Of a DNA stretch of 64,000 nucleotides, positions 27,833 through 36,489 are shown piece after piece. How positions within the stretch are numbered: the first letter of the stretch is position 1; every line of letters begins with the position of its first letter. This DNA comes from an uncultured Saccharospirillaceae bacterium (lineage in GTDB: Bacteria > Pseudomonadota > Gammaproteobacteria > Pseudomonadales > Oceanobacteraceae): contig CANNFT010000003.1 in the NCBI GenBank assembly GCA_947503895.1, positions 434,001-498,000 of the forward strand, read 5' to 3'. Under the pieces are notes generated by a model, which did not search any database, was not told the DNA's origin, and saw only the letters and a program-made list of their open reading frames with translations. Both the position numbers and the translations under genes were made by a program.

Positions 27833-28735
27833 GTGCCGGCAACATTAAGTTTGGTATTGGCCATGGCCCTATGGGGTAGCTCGTTCATTGCTATGAAATA
27901 TGCGGTAAACGGAATCGAGCCTGAAGCTGCGATGTTTTTACGCATGCTGGTCACTGTGATTTGTTGCGGATTGTTATGGCATTGGGTTAGAAAATTCGAA
28001 TATAAAGCAGGTGACTGGAAACCATTATTAATCATGTCACTGGCTGAGCCTTGTTTGTATTTTTTGTTCGAGGCGCATGCAATGAAGTACACATCGGCAT
28101 CACAGGCGGGTGTGTTAACGGCTTGCCTACCGTTGATGGTCGCCGTGATCGCTTTTATCGCTTTAAAGGAGCGTGCCTCAAAGTACACGTTTATCGGCTT
28201 TACGGTATGCATTGTGGGAAGTATCGGGCTAACCTTGGCTTCGCCTATTGATAGCCATGCACCAAATGCGATTCTAGGAAATAGCCTAGAGGCATTGGCT
28301 ATGCTCTGTGCTGCAGTTTATACCATCAGTGTTAAATATCTCTCGACACGATATTCTCCTTTATCGTTAATTGGCATTCAAAGCTTAGCGGGCACTCTGT
28401 TTTTCGCTTTGCTTCTACCTCTTGGGCCACGCGAACCATTTGCAGCTCTGAATACAGAAGCAGCACTTTCTATTATTTATTTAGGGATGTTTGTAACACT
28501 TGGCGCTTACGGATTATATAATCTTGCCCTGAGCCAGGTATCGGTTTTAAAAGTCGCTGCTTTTACCAATTTGATTCCGATCTTTACACTATTTCTATCC
28601 GCTGTGATATTGCGGGAGCGCCTTGAGTTGGCACAATGGGCGGCTGTGGCTTGTGTGTTTTTAGGTGTTTACATTAGTCAAAAGCACGGCAATAAATTGG
28701 ATGACGAGGCGTCGCCTGTTAGCAACGCTGTGTAA
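27833..28735 (+). CDS. EamA (DMT) family transporter
   Basis: The 300-residue inner-membrane protein has the two EamA repeats, each of five helices. The first begins LVLAMALWGSSFIAMKYAV and contains the LTACLPLMVAVIAFIALKER motif; the second contains LIPIFTLFLSAVILRERLEL, the diagnostic proline-rich helix and E-R-x-x-x-x-Q sequence. Ten membrane segments can be placed. The family exports metabolites such as amino acids or other small organics. The start is GTG at 27833, with AAGGAG (27820-27825) correctly placed upstream. It stands next to the exporter remnant on the opposite strand. Substrate cannot be told. Confidence 0.92.
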   Translation: MPATLSLVLAMALWGSSFIAMKYAVNGIEPEAAMFLRMLVTVICCGLLWHWVRKFEYKAGDWKPLLIMSLAEPCLYFLFEAHAMKYTSASQAGVLTACLPLMVAVIAFIALKERASKYTFIGFTVCIVGSIGLTLASPIDSHAPNAILGNSLEALAMLCAAVYTISVKYLSTRYSPLSLIGIQSLAGTLFFALLLPLGPREPFAALNTEAALSIIYLGMFVTLGAYGLYNLALSQVSVLKVAAFTNLIPIFTLFLSAVILRERLELAQWAAVACVFLGVYISQKHGNKLDDEASPVSNAV

Positions 28736-28825
28736 ATAAACTCATAGAACATGCCTTTTGGGCTGCTGCTAGTGGTCTGGATTTCGGTGCCCAAGTGCGC
28801 TTTTCATTTGTTACTTGACTGCTTT

Positions 28826-28852
28826 ACCCAGCATACAATCTCTATGCTGGGT
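28826..28852. terminator. Hairpin between convergent genes, weak terminator
   Basis: ACCCAGCATA (28826-28835) pairs perfectly with TATGCTGGGT (28843-28852) around a seven-base loop. It lies between the convergent EamA and Mpo1-like genes, but neither side has a T-run. A role as a bidirectional terminator is plausible but not proven. Confidence 0.45.
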
Positions 28853-28881
28853 ACGTTGCAGTGCCAAGATTGGAAGAGCGG

Positions 28882-29355
28882 TTAGTATTTTAACCCAAGC
28901 TTCCGATAGATAAATGCCATCACCCAAGCTGGGCCAATCATCAAAAACTGGACGTCTTTTAAGAAAGAAGGTTTTTTCCCTTCTATTTTGTGTCCATAAA
29001 ACTGACCCACCCACAATATAATAAAAGCAATCACGGCCGTTGGAACTAACTTACCGGGAAATGCTTGTTCAAAGCCGTATATCGCGCCCAGGCAAATGAT
29101 GGTGAACATGAGCATGCCAAGCATGAGTGAAATCGATAAACGAGAATAGAACAAAATGATCACAGCAGTGCTGATCGTTGCCCAATTAAGAAAAGGGATG
29201 CTGGCCATGAAACTGGGTACAGGGATTGCCCATATGAGTGCCATGATGGTTAAAAAAATCAGTGGTACACAAACCCAGTGAATGGCTTTATTGGTTTTAT
29301 TCTGGTGACTTTCGGCGTACTCGTCTAGCCACGTATCAATGCTTTTCGTATTCAT
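28882..29355 (-). CDS. Mpo1-like (DUF962) membrane protein
   Basis: From ATG 29355 the product is 157 residues and begins MNTKSIDTWLDEYAESH. The family histidines are visible in ESHQNKTNKAIHWVCVP and in WVGQFYGHKIEGKKPSF. Four hydrophobic segments and the end IGPAWVMAFIYRKLG complete the Mpo1 / YGL010w (DUF962) pattern. Yeast Mpo1 is an Fe(II)-dependent dioxygenase that shortens 2-hydroxy fatty acids by one carbon (alpha-oxidation) at the endoplasmic reticulum. A similar role at the inner membrane here is inference. An upstream in-frame ATG at 29385 exists but its ribosome binding site is too close. The AraC gene starts divergently at 29514. Confidence 0.85.
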   Translation of the reverse strand: MNTKSIDTWLDEYAESHQNKTNKAIHWVCVPLIFLTIMALIWAIPVPSFMASIPFLNWATISTAVIILFYSRLSISLMLGMLMFTIICLGAIYGFEQAFPGKLVPTAVIAFIILWVGQFYGHKIEGKKPSFLKDVQFLMIGPAWVMAFIYRKLGLKY

Positions 29356-29513
29356 AGTTTCTTCAACCCGTATGTTCGGATGCATATCCTGATATTGACA
29401 CTTTAGAATTTCAGCAAGGAAATGTCAGTTACAATGGGCTCTCTACTCATTGACCTCACGTGCCACATAGGGGATAACATGAATGGTTCAGTGTTTATGA
29501 TGCAGCGGTTAAC

Positions 29514-30536
29514 ATGAAATATACGGGTAAACGAGTATCCATTCATTGGGTGAAAGCGATTCTCGCCGCAGCGGAGTCGCTGGGCATCATGCCAAATAAA
29601 ATATTGGCTGAGCTAAGGTTGAACCTTGATTTGGAGCATAACCAACCGGGCTTTCTCTCTTTAGAACAAACACAGGCTATTTGGCAAAAAGCTGAAGCAC
29701 TGAGCGCGAATCCCTACTTCGGGCTTCATATGGGGACGCGTGTTAGGCCGTCGTATTTTAACGCTGTGTCTTATGTTGCCATGACCAGTGATACGTTACT
29801 GGCCGCTTACGGTAACTTCACACGATTCTTACCGCTTATCAGCGAGGGAGCTGTGATGGACATGGTCCACGAAGGGCAAAGTGTGTGGGTAAGGTTTGTT
29901 CCTAGGCCGGATGAAACCCCGTTCAGCCGACATCAAGTGGAATCCGTCGTGGCACTCATATTAACGTTCAGCCGATGGCTTGTTGGCGAAGAAATCAGAC
30001 CGTCTGCTGTTCATTTTTCGCATAACCCCGGCCCAGACATGGCGGAATACCGAGCTGTATTTGGCGTGGAGCCACAGTTCAATCAAGAATTTAGTGGTAT
30101 TCAAATACCGAGGCCTTTTTTGAGTCGTGTGCCGATTGAGGCAGACCCCGGCTTAAATGCCTTGCATAAATCCCATGCAGAGCAATTATTAGCGGCGCAC
30201 CAGAACACCAGTTGGGAGGCAAAGGTCATCCAAATCATCATTGAAAGCGGTCACTTTGCCTTAAGCCGAGAACAGGTAGCTGAACGTCTAAATATTAGTA
30301 CTCGCACATTGCAACGACGTTTACAGGAAGAGCACACCAGCTTTTTAGAAGTGATGGATGCACAGAGAAAGCAAAAAGCAGAGGCATTGATTTATCGCAC
30401 GAAGAAAAGCTTGAAGGAAATCGCGCTTGATTTAGGTTTTGCTGAACCTTCGACCTTTTACCGCGCCTGTCATCGATGGTTTGATCAGACGCCGAACGCG
30501 ATGCGAGCAGCCCATGGTGAATCTGAAAACCTATAA
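29514..30536 (+). CDS. AraC-family transcriptional regulator (OruR-like)
   Basis: The 340-residue regulator has the N-terminal Arabinose_bd-type sensing domain: VKAILAAAESLGI, then LSLEQTQAIWQKAEALSANP and FGLHMGTRVRPSYFNAVSYV, as in OruR-type regulators. The C-terminal double helix-turn-helix follows: LSREQVAERLNISTRTLQRR, then LKEIALDLGFAEPSTFYRAC and HRWFDQTPNAMR. Such proteins typically activate catabolic genes. It is tail-to-tail with the LysR gene (ends 30536 and 30557) and lies 1.1 kb from the ACAD11-like operon. The likely target is unknown. No clear ribosome binding site is seen; CGGTTAAC precedes the ATG. Confidence 0.93.
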   Translation: MKYTGKRVSIHWVKAILAAAESLGIMPNKILAELRLNLDLEHNQPGFLSLEQTQAIWQKAEALSANPYFGLHMGTRVRPSYFNAVSYVAMTSDTLLAAYGNFTRFLPLISEGAVMDMVHEGQSVWVRFVPRPDETPFSRHQVESVVALILTFSRWLVGEEIRPSAVHFSHNPGPDMAEYRAVFGVEPQFNQEFSGIQIPRPFLSRVPIEADPGLNALHKSHAEQLLAAHQNTSWEAKVIQIIIESGHFALSREQVAERLNISTRTLQRRLQEEHTSFLEVMDAQRKQKAEALIYRTKKSLKEIALDLGFAEPSTFYRACHRWFDQTPNAMRAAHGESENL

Positions 30537-30556
30537 TGGATCTACCGTAATCCCTT

Positions 30557-31522
30557 CTAATAATCCGTTGGTAACGGTGTTGCAATTTGCGGCAATAAAT
30601 ACTCTCGAAACCAACGATTTGCAGAATCGTTGTCTCTGCTGACGTGCCAGTACAGATGTACATCAATTGCATCTGATGAAAAAGGGCATGACACAATGCT
30701 CAGCTCAGGAAAAGATGCGATCAAGAGCTGTGCATAGCGTGCAGGCATGGTCAGCAGGAGATCGCTGCTCTCCACCACGCGGCAGGCGGCGTAGTAATGC
30801 TGGCAACGCAACCGAATATTACGGTTGTAACCGGATTTACTGAGCGCGAAATCTTCTAGCCCTGGGCCCGTGGGTCTTCCCGATACTTGCACATGTCCGC
30901 AGCGCAGATATTGATCTGCCGTCAGCTTGACATTTATCTGAGCGCCCTTATCGGCTTCGTTCTGTTGGGGGGGGTAACTGCCATGGAGCAGTGGGTGCTG
31001 TTTGCGAATGACGACCACCAGCTCGTCATCGACTAACTTTTGGTGCTTTAAATTGGCGCTCGTGGGTACCAGCACATCCACCGCAAAGTCTAACTCGCCG
31101 GCCGCCAGCTTGACCTCGAGTTCTTTTCGGTCAATGCGCACGCTTGCGAGATTAATATTGGGCCCGGACTCAGCTAACCCTTTAATTAAAGGCGGCAGTA
31201 GGGTGGCTTCTATTACGTCTCTCATGGCCATTCGAAAGGTCTTTTTTGCCAGAAGCGGATCAAAAGCATGTGCCTTTTGGACAGCCTGATTCAGCTGTGT
31301 CAGCGCTTGCCTAATTTCAGGTAGTAGGTTTTGCGCCAGAGGCGTTGGGGTCATCTTGTGCCCATGGCGGATAAATAAAGGGTCTTGTAATCGATCACGT
31401 AGGCGTCCCAATGCGTGACTGATAGCCGGTTGCGTGAGGTTCAAGCGCTCAGCGGCGCGCGTCAAACTGCCTTCGCTGTAGATGGTGTCGAACACGGTAA
31501 AGAGGTTTAAGTCGATTTTCAT
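30557..31522 (-). CDS. LysR-family transcriptional regulator
   Basis: From ATG 31522 the product is 321 residues and starts MKIDLNLFTVFDTIYSEGSL, the normal opening of NodD/PcaQ-like LysR proteins. An upstream in-frame start at 31570 would add 16 odd residues. The winged helix-turn-helix is RAAERLNLTQPAISHALGRL, followed by DPLFIRHGHKMTPTPLA and the linker helix. The substrate-binding domain follows, with ELDFAVDVLVP and VVESSDLLLTMPARYAQ. The regulator is divergent from the acyl-CoA dehydrogenase operon at 31672, the usual position of a LysR that controls its neighbour. The intervening 150 bases are AT-rich and should contain its binding site; I could not fix a single T-N11-A box. Inducer is unknown. 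Confidence 0.93.
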   Translation of the reverse strand: MKIDLNLFTVFDTIYSEGSLTRAAERLNLTQPAISHALGRLRDRLQDPLFIRHGHKMTPTPLAQNLLPEIRQALTQLNQAVQKAHAFDPLLAKKTFRMAMRDVIEATLLPPLIKGLAESGPNINLASVRIDRKELEVKLAAGELDFAVDVLVPTSANLKHQKLVDDELVVVIRKQHPLLHGSYPPQQNEADKGAQINVKLTADQYLRCGHVQVSGRPTGPGLEDFALSKSGYNRNIRLRCQHYYAACRVVESSDLLLTMPARYAQLLIASFPELSIVSCPFSSDAIDVHLYWHVSRDNDSANRWFREYLLPQIATPLPTDY

Positions 31523-31671
31523 ATTCTGAGCCGCTGAACGCTGATTGAATGGGATGCAGTCAAGGTTCATCTATTAGAATAATTAATGCAACTTAATTCA
31601 AAACATTCATTAGATTTATTCAAAACGGCCATTTAGGATGATGTGAACGCAACCTAGAAAAGGCATGACAC

Positions 31672-32904
31672 ATGGATTTTAACCCCTCATCGGCTGGAAA
31701 AGCGCTTATTGCACGTGTTACGGAGTTCGTTGAAACCCGCATTCTTCCGATTGAAGCGGATTACTATCGTGAATTGAAAAGTTTAGATAATCGATGGGTG
31801 GTATTGCCGATTATCGAAGAACTCAAGGCTGAGGCTAAGAAGCAAGGGCTTTGGAACCTATTTCTACCCAAAAGCGAATATGGTGCCGGTGTCAGTAATG
31901 CAGATTACGCCATGATGGCAGAGCAAATGGGAAGAAGCTTCATTGCTCCAGAAATCTTTAATTGTAATGCGCCGGATACGGGCAATATGGAAGTTTTGGT
32001 GCACTACGGATCAGACGCTCAAAAAGAACAATGGCTTCAACCATTGCTTGATGGAAAGATTCGCTCAGCATTTTGTATGACAGAGCCTGCGGTAGCATCG
32101 TCTGATGCAACGAATATGGAGGCAACGGCTGTTATCGAAGGTGATGAAGTCGTATTGAATGGTCGTAAATGGTGGAGCACAGGCATCGGTCACCCCGATT
32201 GCAAAGTCCTGATCTTTATGGGTTTAAGTAACCCTGACGCACCTAAGCACGCGCAGCACTCCATGGTATTGGTACCCAAAGACGCACCCGGTGTAAAAGT
32301 CGAGCGCATGTTGCCTGTATTTGGCGAATACGATGAACCTTATGGTCATGGAGAGGTGAGTTTTACCAATGTTCGATTGCCAAAAAGTGCGATCATTGCC
32401 GGTCAAGGCCGAGGCTTTGAGATTGCTCAAGGGCGCTTGGGGCCGGGTCGCGTTCACCATTGCATGCGTGCGATCGGTGCTGCTGAGCGTACGCTTGAGC
32501 TGATGATCAAGCGTGCAACCAGCCGAGAAGCCTTTGGCAAACCCATTATTAACTTAGGTGGCAATCGAGACATCGTAGCCAATGCTCGTATGTCTATTGA
32601 GCAGGCGCGATTATTGACCCTGAAATGCGCTTGGTTGTTGGATACGAAAGGTATTCTAGGAGCACTGAGCGAAGTTTCACAAATTAAAGTGGTAGTCCCA
32701 AACATGCTGCAGACCATTGCTGATCAAGCTATTCAGTTTCATGGTGGAGCTGGCGTCAGTGATGACGATCACCCTCTGACTGCGCTTTTTGCTTATGCGC
32801 GTTGTTTGCGTCTTGCCGATGGCCCAGACGAAGTACACCGCGGCATGGTGGCTCGGTTTGAATTAAAAAAATATGGCAATGAACTAAAGGACGCGCGTTC
32901 ATGA
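31672..32904 (+). CDS. Acyl-CoA dehydrogenase, ACAD10/ACAD11-like
   Basis: The 410-residue flavoprotein matches the dehydrogenase half of human ACAD11 closely by eye: FNCNAPDTGNMEVLVHYGS, CMTEPAVASSDATNMEATA, LNGRKWWSTGIGHPDCKV and HSMVLVPKDAPGVKVERML follow in order. GRGFEIAQGRLGPGRVHHCMR and IQFHGGAGVSDDDHPL continue the match, and RLADGPDEVH closes it. ACAD10/11 handle 4-hydroxyacyl-CoA: a kinase phosphorylates the 4-hydroxyl group and the dehydrogenase-like domain eliminates the phosphate to make an enoyl-CoA. The usual catalytic Glu position and elimination chemistry were not resolved here. The gene overlaps the next by four bases, and the kinase is two genes on, giving a split version of the fusion. 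An associated LysR gene is divergent. Specific substrate is inferred. Confidence 0.9.
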   Translation: MDFNPSSAGKALIARVTEFVETRILPIEADYYRELKSLDNRWVVLPIIEELKAEAKKQGLWNLFLPKSEYGAGVSNADYAMMAEQMGRSFIAPEIFNCNAPDTGNMEVLVHYGSDAQKEQWLQPLLDGKIRSAFCMTEPAVASSDATNMEATAVIEGDEVVLNGRKWWSTGIGHPDCKVLIFMGLSNPDAPKHAQHSMVLVPKDAPGVKVERMLPVFGEYDEPYGHGEVSFTNVRLPKSAIIAGQGRGFEIAQGRLGPGRVHHCMRAIGAAERTLELMIKRATSREAFGKPIINLGGNRDIVANARMSIEQARLLTLKCAWLLDTKGILGALSEVSQIKVVVPNMLQTIADQAIQFHGGAGVSDDDHPLTALFAYARCLRLADGPDEVHRGMVARFELKKYGNELKDARS

Positions 32905-33722
32905 AAAAAATTCTCATAACGGGCGCGGCGAGCGGTCTTGGTCGTGCTTTAGCTGAGCGCTATGCCCAAGCAGGCTGGTGGGTGATCCTCACAGATGTAC
33001 AAGCATCGTTGGGTCAAGACGCAGCCAGAGAGATTGCAGAGCGTTACAGCGTCACTACACAGTTTTTAAAATTGGATGTCACACAAGATCAAGATTGGCT
33101 TGAGGTTACAGCATGGATTAATGAACACTGGCAAGGCATTGATGCGGTTATTAATAATGCGGGTGTAGCCGGTACTGGGGCGATTGAAGATTTATCCATT
33201 GCTGATTGGCAATGGCTCATCAATATCAATGTCATGGGCGTTGCTCGCGGTTGTCACTATTTAGTGCCGTATTTGAAAGCATCAAAAGGTCAGCTCATTA
33301 ATATCGCATCAATGGCTGGATTAATGCATTTGGGTGGCATGTCAGCGTATAACGCATCGAAAGCCGCTGTTGTAGCATTATCTGAGACCTTAGCGGTTGA
33401 ACTCCATGACGATCAAGTGAGTGTATCGGTTGTTTGCCCTTCGTTTTTTCAAACCAATCTTGGCGTAGAAATGCGCACCACTGAGGTCGGCGCAAAGGAA
33501 CAGCTTAAATGGTTGATGGCACGTTCCAGTATTAATGCGGAAGACGTAGCAGAAATTGTGTACACGCAATCAGAAGCAGGGCAATTTGCAATTTTGCCCC
33601 ATCCGAATGATCGTTATTTGTGGCTAGCTAAACGTTGGTTTCCATCATTTGTGCGTAAAAAAATACTGGCCATTACTAAAAAAATGAAAGGAAGAATGCG
33701 TTCGGAAGGAGTTAATGCGTGA
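32901..33722 (+). CDS. Short-chain dehydrogenase in the ACAD11-like operon
   Basis: This 273-residue classical SDR has TGAASGLG (7-14), NNAGVAGTGAIED near 86, and the catalytic Ser137, Tyr150 and Lys154 in MSAYNASKAAVVALSETLAV. The cofactor strand ends VILTDVQ, with Asp32 favouring NAD(H). An extended basic C-terminus follows (KKILAITKKMKGRMR), which may bind membrane or protein. The ATG overlaps the dehydrogenase stop by four bases (ATGA), a mark of translational coupling, and its own stop overlaps the kinase start. It probably oxidises or reduces a hydroxyacyl or keto intermediate of the same pathway. Substrate is inferred from context only. Confidence 0.9.
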   Translation: MKKILITGAASGLGRALAERYAQAGWWVILTDVQASLGQDAAREIAERYSVTTQFLKLDVTQDQDWLEVTAWINEHWQGIDAVINNAGVAGTGAIEDLSIADWQWLININVMGVARGCHYLVPYLKASKGQLINIASMAGLMHLGGMSAYNASKAAVVALSETLAVELHDDQVSVSVVCPSFFQTNLGVEMRTTEVGAKEQLKWLMARSSINAEDVAEIVYTQSEAGQFAILPHPNDRYLWLAKRWFPSFVRKKILAITKKMKGRMRSEGVNA

Positions 33723-34813
33723 GCAATGAAATTCAAGGCCCTGTGACGGATGAAGCGACGGCGATACGCGAAGGTGAATCTTTAGATTTAGCAGCGATTG
33801 ATCGCTACATAAAAAATAAAATGCCCAGTTTGCAGGGTGAGCCAAAGCTTAAACAGTTTCCTGGAGGGGCCTCCAATCTAACGTACTTAATTGAATACGA
33901 TAACAAAGAGCTCATTTTAAGACGACCGCCTTTTGGAAAAATCGCTAAGTCTGCACATGATATGTTGCGAGAAGCGAAAATCATTGAAGCGCTCAAACCT
34001 GTCTATGCTTATGTGCCAGATATCTATGCTATTTGTGATGATCATGACGTACTAGGTTGTGATTTTTACATCATGGAGCGACTGGTAGGCATCATTCCTC
34101 GTCAAAATATGCCGAAATCCATAACGCTTAATGAACAAGAAACACGTCAGCTGTGCTTGAACGTGATTGACCGTCTCATTGAACTACACAGTGTCGATGT
34201 CAATTCAGCCGGTTTGGCGCAGCTAGGGAAAGGGAATGGATACGTAAAAAGGCAAATCGATGGTTGGAGTGATCGGTACATTAAATCAAAGACTGAAGAC
34301 GCAACGTCATTTGAAGAAGTCATGGCTTGGTTAACAAACCATTTACCAGAAGATAGCGGTCAAACATTAATTCATAATGACTTTCGATTTGATAATGTTG
34401 TTCTCAATTCTGAAAACCCATTCGAAGTAGTAGGGGTATTAGATTGGGAAATGGCCACCGTTGGCGACCCACTCATGGACCTAGGTAATAGCCTTGCCTA
34501 TTGGGTACAAGCAGATGATGAGCCACAATTTCAAATGATGCGACGTCAGCCGACTCATCAAAAAGGAATGCTCACCCGTAACGAAGTCATTGAATATTAT
34601 TTCGATAAAACCGGTCGAGCAACCAATGGAAACCCAGCTTCGGCTTTTACCTTTTACGAAGTATACGGTTTGTTTCGGTTGGCGGTTATTATTCAGCAGA
34701 TTTACTACCGCTATTTCCATGGACAAACTCAAGATAAGCGATTTTCTGGCTTTGTACACGCGGCGCGCTATTTAGAAGCCCGATGCCAAAAAATCATTGC
34801 AGAACAGTCGTAG
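33719..34813 (+). CDS. APH-fold phosphotransferase, LvaA/ACAD11 N-terminal-like
   Basis: The 364-residue protein has an aminoglycoside-phosphotransferase fold. It opens with a glycine-rich loop FPGGASNLTYLIEYDNKELILRR, then GCDFYIMERLVG, the catalytic loop LIHNDFRFDNVVLN (HxDxxxxN; Asp in HND) and the metal motif VVGVLDWEMATVGDPLMDLG (DxE). The start is a GTG at 33719 that overlaps the SDR stop by four bases. It resembles the kinase half of ACAD10/11 and LvaA of the Pseudomonas levulinate operon. Its likely job is ATP-dependent phosphorylation of the 4-hydroxyl of 4-hydroxyacyl-CoA. Position in a tight operon with an ACAD11-type dehydrogenase supports this. Antibiotic resistance is not indicated. 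Confidence 0.9.
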   Translation: MSNEIQGPVTDEATAIREGESLDLAAIDRYIKNKMPSLQGEPKLKQFPGGASNLTYLIEYDNKELILRRPPFGKIAKSAHDMLREAKIIEALKPVYAYVPDIYAICDDHDVLGCDFYIMERLVGIIPRQNMPKSITLNEQETRQLCLNVIDRLIELHSVDVNSAGLAQLGKGNGYVKRQIDGWSDRYIKSKTEDATSFEEVMAWLTNHLPEDSGQTLIHNDFRFDNVVLNSENPFEVVGVLDWEMATVGDPLMDLGNSLAYWVQADDEPQFQMMRRQPTHQKGMLTRNEVIEYYFDKTGRATNGNPASAFTFYEVYGLFRLAVIIQQIYYRYFHGQTQDKRFSGFVHAARYLEARCQKIIAEQS

Positions 34814-34831
34814 TGGCGAATAGGTTACGAT

Positions 34832-35542
34832 ATGAGTGAGTTGTATTTGATCCGCCATGGCCAAGCGTCTTTTGGTAAAGAAAACTATGATCAATTGTCA
34901 CCGTTGGGATACCAGCAAAGTGAGCAGTTGGGAATGGCTATGTCCAAAATTAGTCAACCTACGTTGATCGTTCGGGGCGATCTCACTCGGCATGCGCAAA
35001 CGCAAGATGCGTGTTTAAAGGGGATGGATTGTGAGCAAGAACTTTTGGGTAAAAACTGTGAATTTACGGTAACCAAAGCCTTCAATGAATTTGATCATGA
35101 TAATATTCTTGCCGTTGCTTTCCCTCAATATGCTGAGCGAGAAAGACTGGTGCATGATATGAAGCAGCAACCTAACCCCCGAAAGGCTTTTCACAAATTG
35201 TATGTAGAATCGATTAATCGGTGGATTAGCGGACGCTTCGATGAAGAATACGCAGAAAGTTACACTCAATATGAGCAGCGTGTGATGGACGGTTATCAAC
35301 AATTAATTGCTCAATCGGTTGGACAGTCCAGAATTTTTATCTTTACATCAGGCGGCCCTATCGGAACCTGTATGAAATCTGTATTGGGTGTCAGTACCGA
35401 AAAATCGTTTCGACTAAATGAGATGCTGGCCAACTCGAGCGTCACTAAAATAGTGTTTAATCAAAATGGTGAACACAATCTCAGTTTTTTTAATAGTTAT
35501 GCTCACCTTGAGCAAAATGGAATAAGTGTCACATACCGATGA
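34832..35542 (+). CDS. Histidine phosphatase (phosphoglycerate-mutase fold)
   Basis: The 236-residue protein begins MSELYLIRHGQASFGKENYD, with the RHG catalytic histidine near residue 9, as in the branch-1 histidine-phosphatase family. DLTRHAQTQDA, the NEFDHDNIL segment and IFTSGGPIGTCMKSVLGVS complete the pattern; the usual second histidine (in G-H-x-x) is replaced by SGGPIG, as in many stand-alone members. The phosphoryl-donor or hydrolysis substrate is unknown. It follows the kinase by 18 bases and precedes an SDR by 121 bases, so it may remove or recycle phosphate in the same pathway. It is also common as an associated gene of ACAD/APH clusters, which is inference from family knowledge. 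Confidence 0.88.
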   Translation: MSELYLIRHGQASFGKENYDQLSPLGYQQSEQLGMAMSKISQPTLIVRGDLTRHAQTQDACLKGMDCEQELLGKNCEFTVTKAFNEFDHDNILAVAFPQYAERERLVHDMKQQPNPRKAFHKLYVESINRWISGRFDEEYAESYTQYEQRVMDGYQQLIAQSVGQSRIFIFTSGGPIGTCMKSVLGVSTEKSFRLNEMLANSSVTKIVFNQNGEHNLSFFNSYAHLEQNGISVTYR

Positions 35543-35663
35543 TGTTGCGATGAGTTATTCAAAAGTGAAGTCGAACCCATTAGAGATTTTTATGCAAGAA
35601 GGGTAAGATGGCTTGCTATTGATCCATAAAATAAAAAATTAAATTTCAGGTAGGATTTAAATA

Positions 35664-36431
35664 ATGGCACAAGATCTATTTAATCTCAGTGGTAAAGTTG
35701 CACTCGTCACCGGTGCTAGTCGTGGCATTGGTGAAAGTATCGCGAAGCTGCTTGCTGCGCAAGGTGCACATGTTATTGTTTCTAGTCGTAAGATAGACGG
35801 TTGTCAGGCGGTTGTTGATCAAATAACGGCAGAAGGGCACAGTGCTGAAGCGTTTGCGTGTCACATTGGCGAGTTGGATCAAATAAAATCTGTATTTGAA
35901 CACATTAAATCGACCCATGGGAAGTTGGACATATTAATTAATAACGCTGCAGCTAACCCTTATTTTGGCCATATTTTAGATACGGATGTTACGGCTTACC
36001 AAAAAACGGTTGACGTCAATATTCGTGGCTATTTTTTCATGTGTGTTGAAGGCGGTAAAATCATGAAGGCTAATGGTGGTGGCGCGATCGTGAATGTTGC
36101 TTCCGTGAATGGTATCACTCCAGGACCACTACAGGGTATTTACAGTATTACGAAAGCATCCGTTATTTCTATGACCAAGTCCTTTGCAAAAGAATGTGCG
36201 CAACTGGGTATTCGAGTGAACGCACTTTTGCCGGGCGCGACAGATACAAAATTTGCTGCGACTTTGGTTAAGAATCCTGCGATTTTAGAAAAAGCACTTG
36301 AGCACATCCCGATGAATCGAATTGCTGAGCCAGATGAAATGGCCGGCACAGTGCTTTATCTTGTCAGTGATGCCGCGAGCTACACCACCGGCGCTTGTAT
36401 TAATGTAGATGGCGGGTATTTACTGGCCTAA
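35664..36431 (+). CDS. SDR family oxidoreductase (FabG-like), end of the ACAD11-like operon
   Basis: This 255-residue classical SDR has TGASRGIG (16-23), INNAAANPYFGHI near 92, Ser147, Tyr160 and Lys164 (in IYSITKASVISMTKSFA), and the C-terminal TTGACINVDGGYLLA. The strand-2 end SSRKIDG puts arginine after the loop, which favours NADPH. The GRIAEP-like segment (MNRIAEPDEMAGTVLYLVSD) is typical of the DHRS4/FabG group. AGGATTTAAATA gives a good ribosome binding site. The 121-base gap after the phosphatase is the only larger one in the unit, so a minor internal promoter is possible. It may act on a 3- or 4-keto/hydroxyacyl-CoA. Confidence 0.9.
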   Translation: MAQDLFNLSGKVALVTGASRGIGESIAKLLAAQGAHVIVSSRKIDGCQAVVDQITAEGHSAEAFACHIGELDQIKSVFEHIKSTHGKLDILINNAAANPYFGHILDTDVTAYQKTVDVNIRGYFFMCVEGGKIMKANGGGAIVNVASVNGITPGPLQGIYSITKASVISMTKSFAKECAQLGIRVNALLPGATDTKFAATLVKNPAILEKALEHIPMNRIAEPDEMAGTVLYLVSDAASYTTGACINVDGGYLLA

Positions 36432-36448
36432 ATAAACATCCTTTTTTA

Positions 36449-36489
36449 TCCCGACTAATTGAAAGTGTGCGGTTTTCTTTTAGTCGGGA
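36449..36489 (+). terminator. Possible terminator with two alternative hairpins
   Basis: TCCCGACTA (36449-36457) pairs with TAGTCGGGA (36481-36489) around a 23-base loop. CGGGAA (36485-36490) can also pair with TTCCCG (36493-36498). The two are mutually exclusive. The feature lies just after the last gene of the operon. No clean T-run follows, so a weak or factor-assisted terminator is more likely. Confidence 0.45.

Noticed and set aside
33719..34813. Aminoglycoside resistance kinase
   Set aside because: The APH fold is shared, but the operon and sequence fit LvaA/ACAD11 kinases rather than antibiotic-modifying enzymes.
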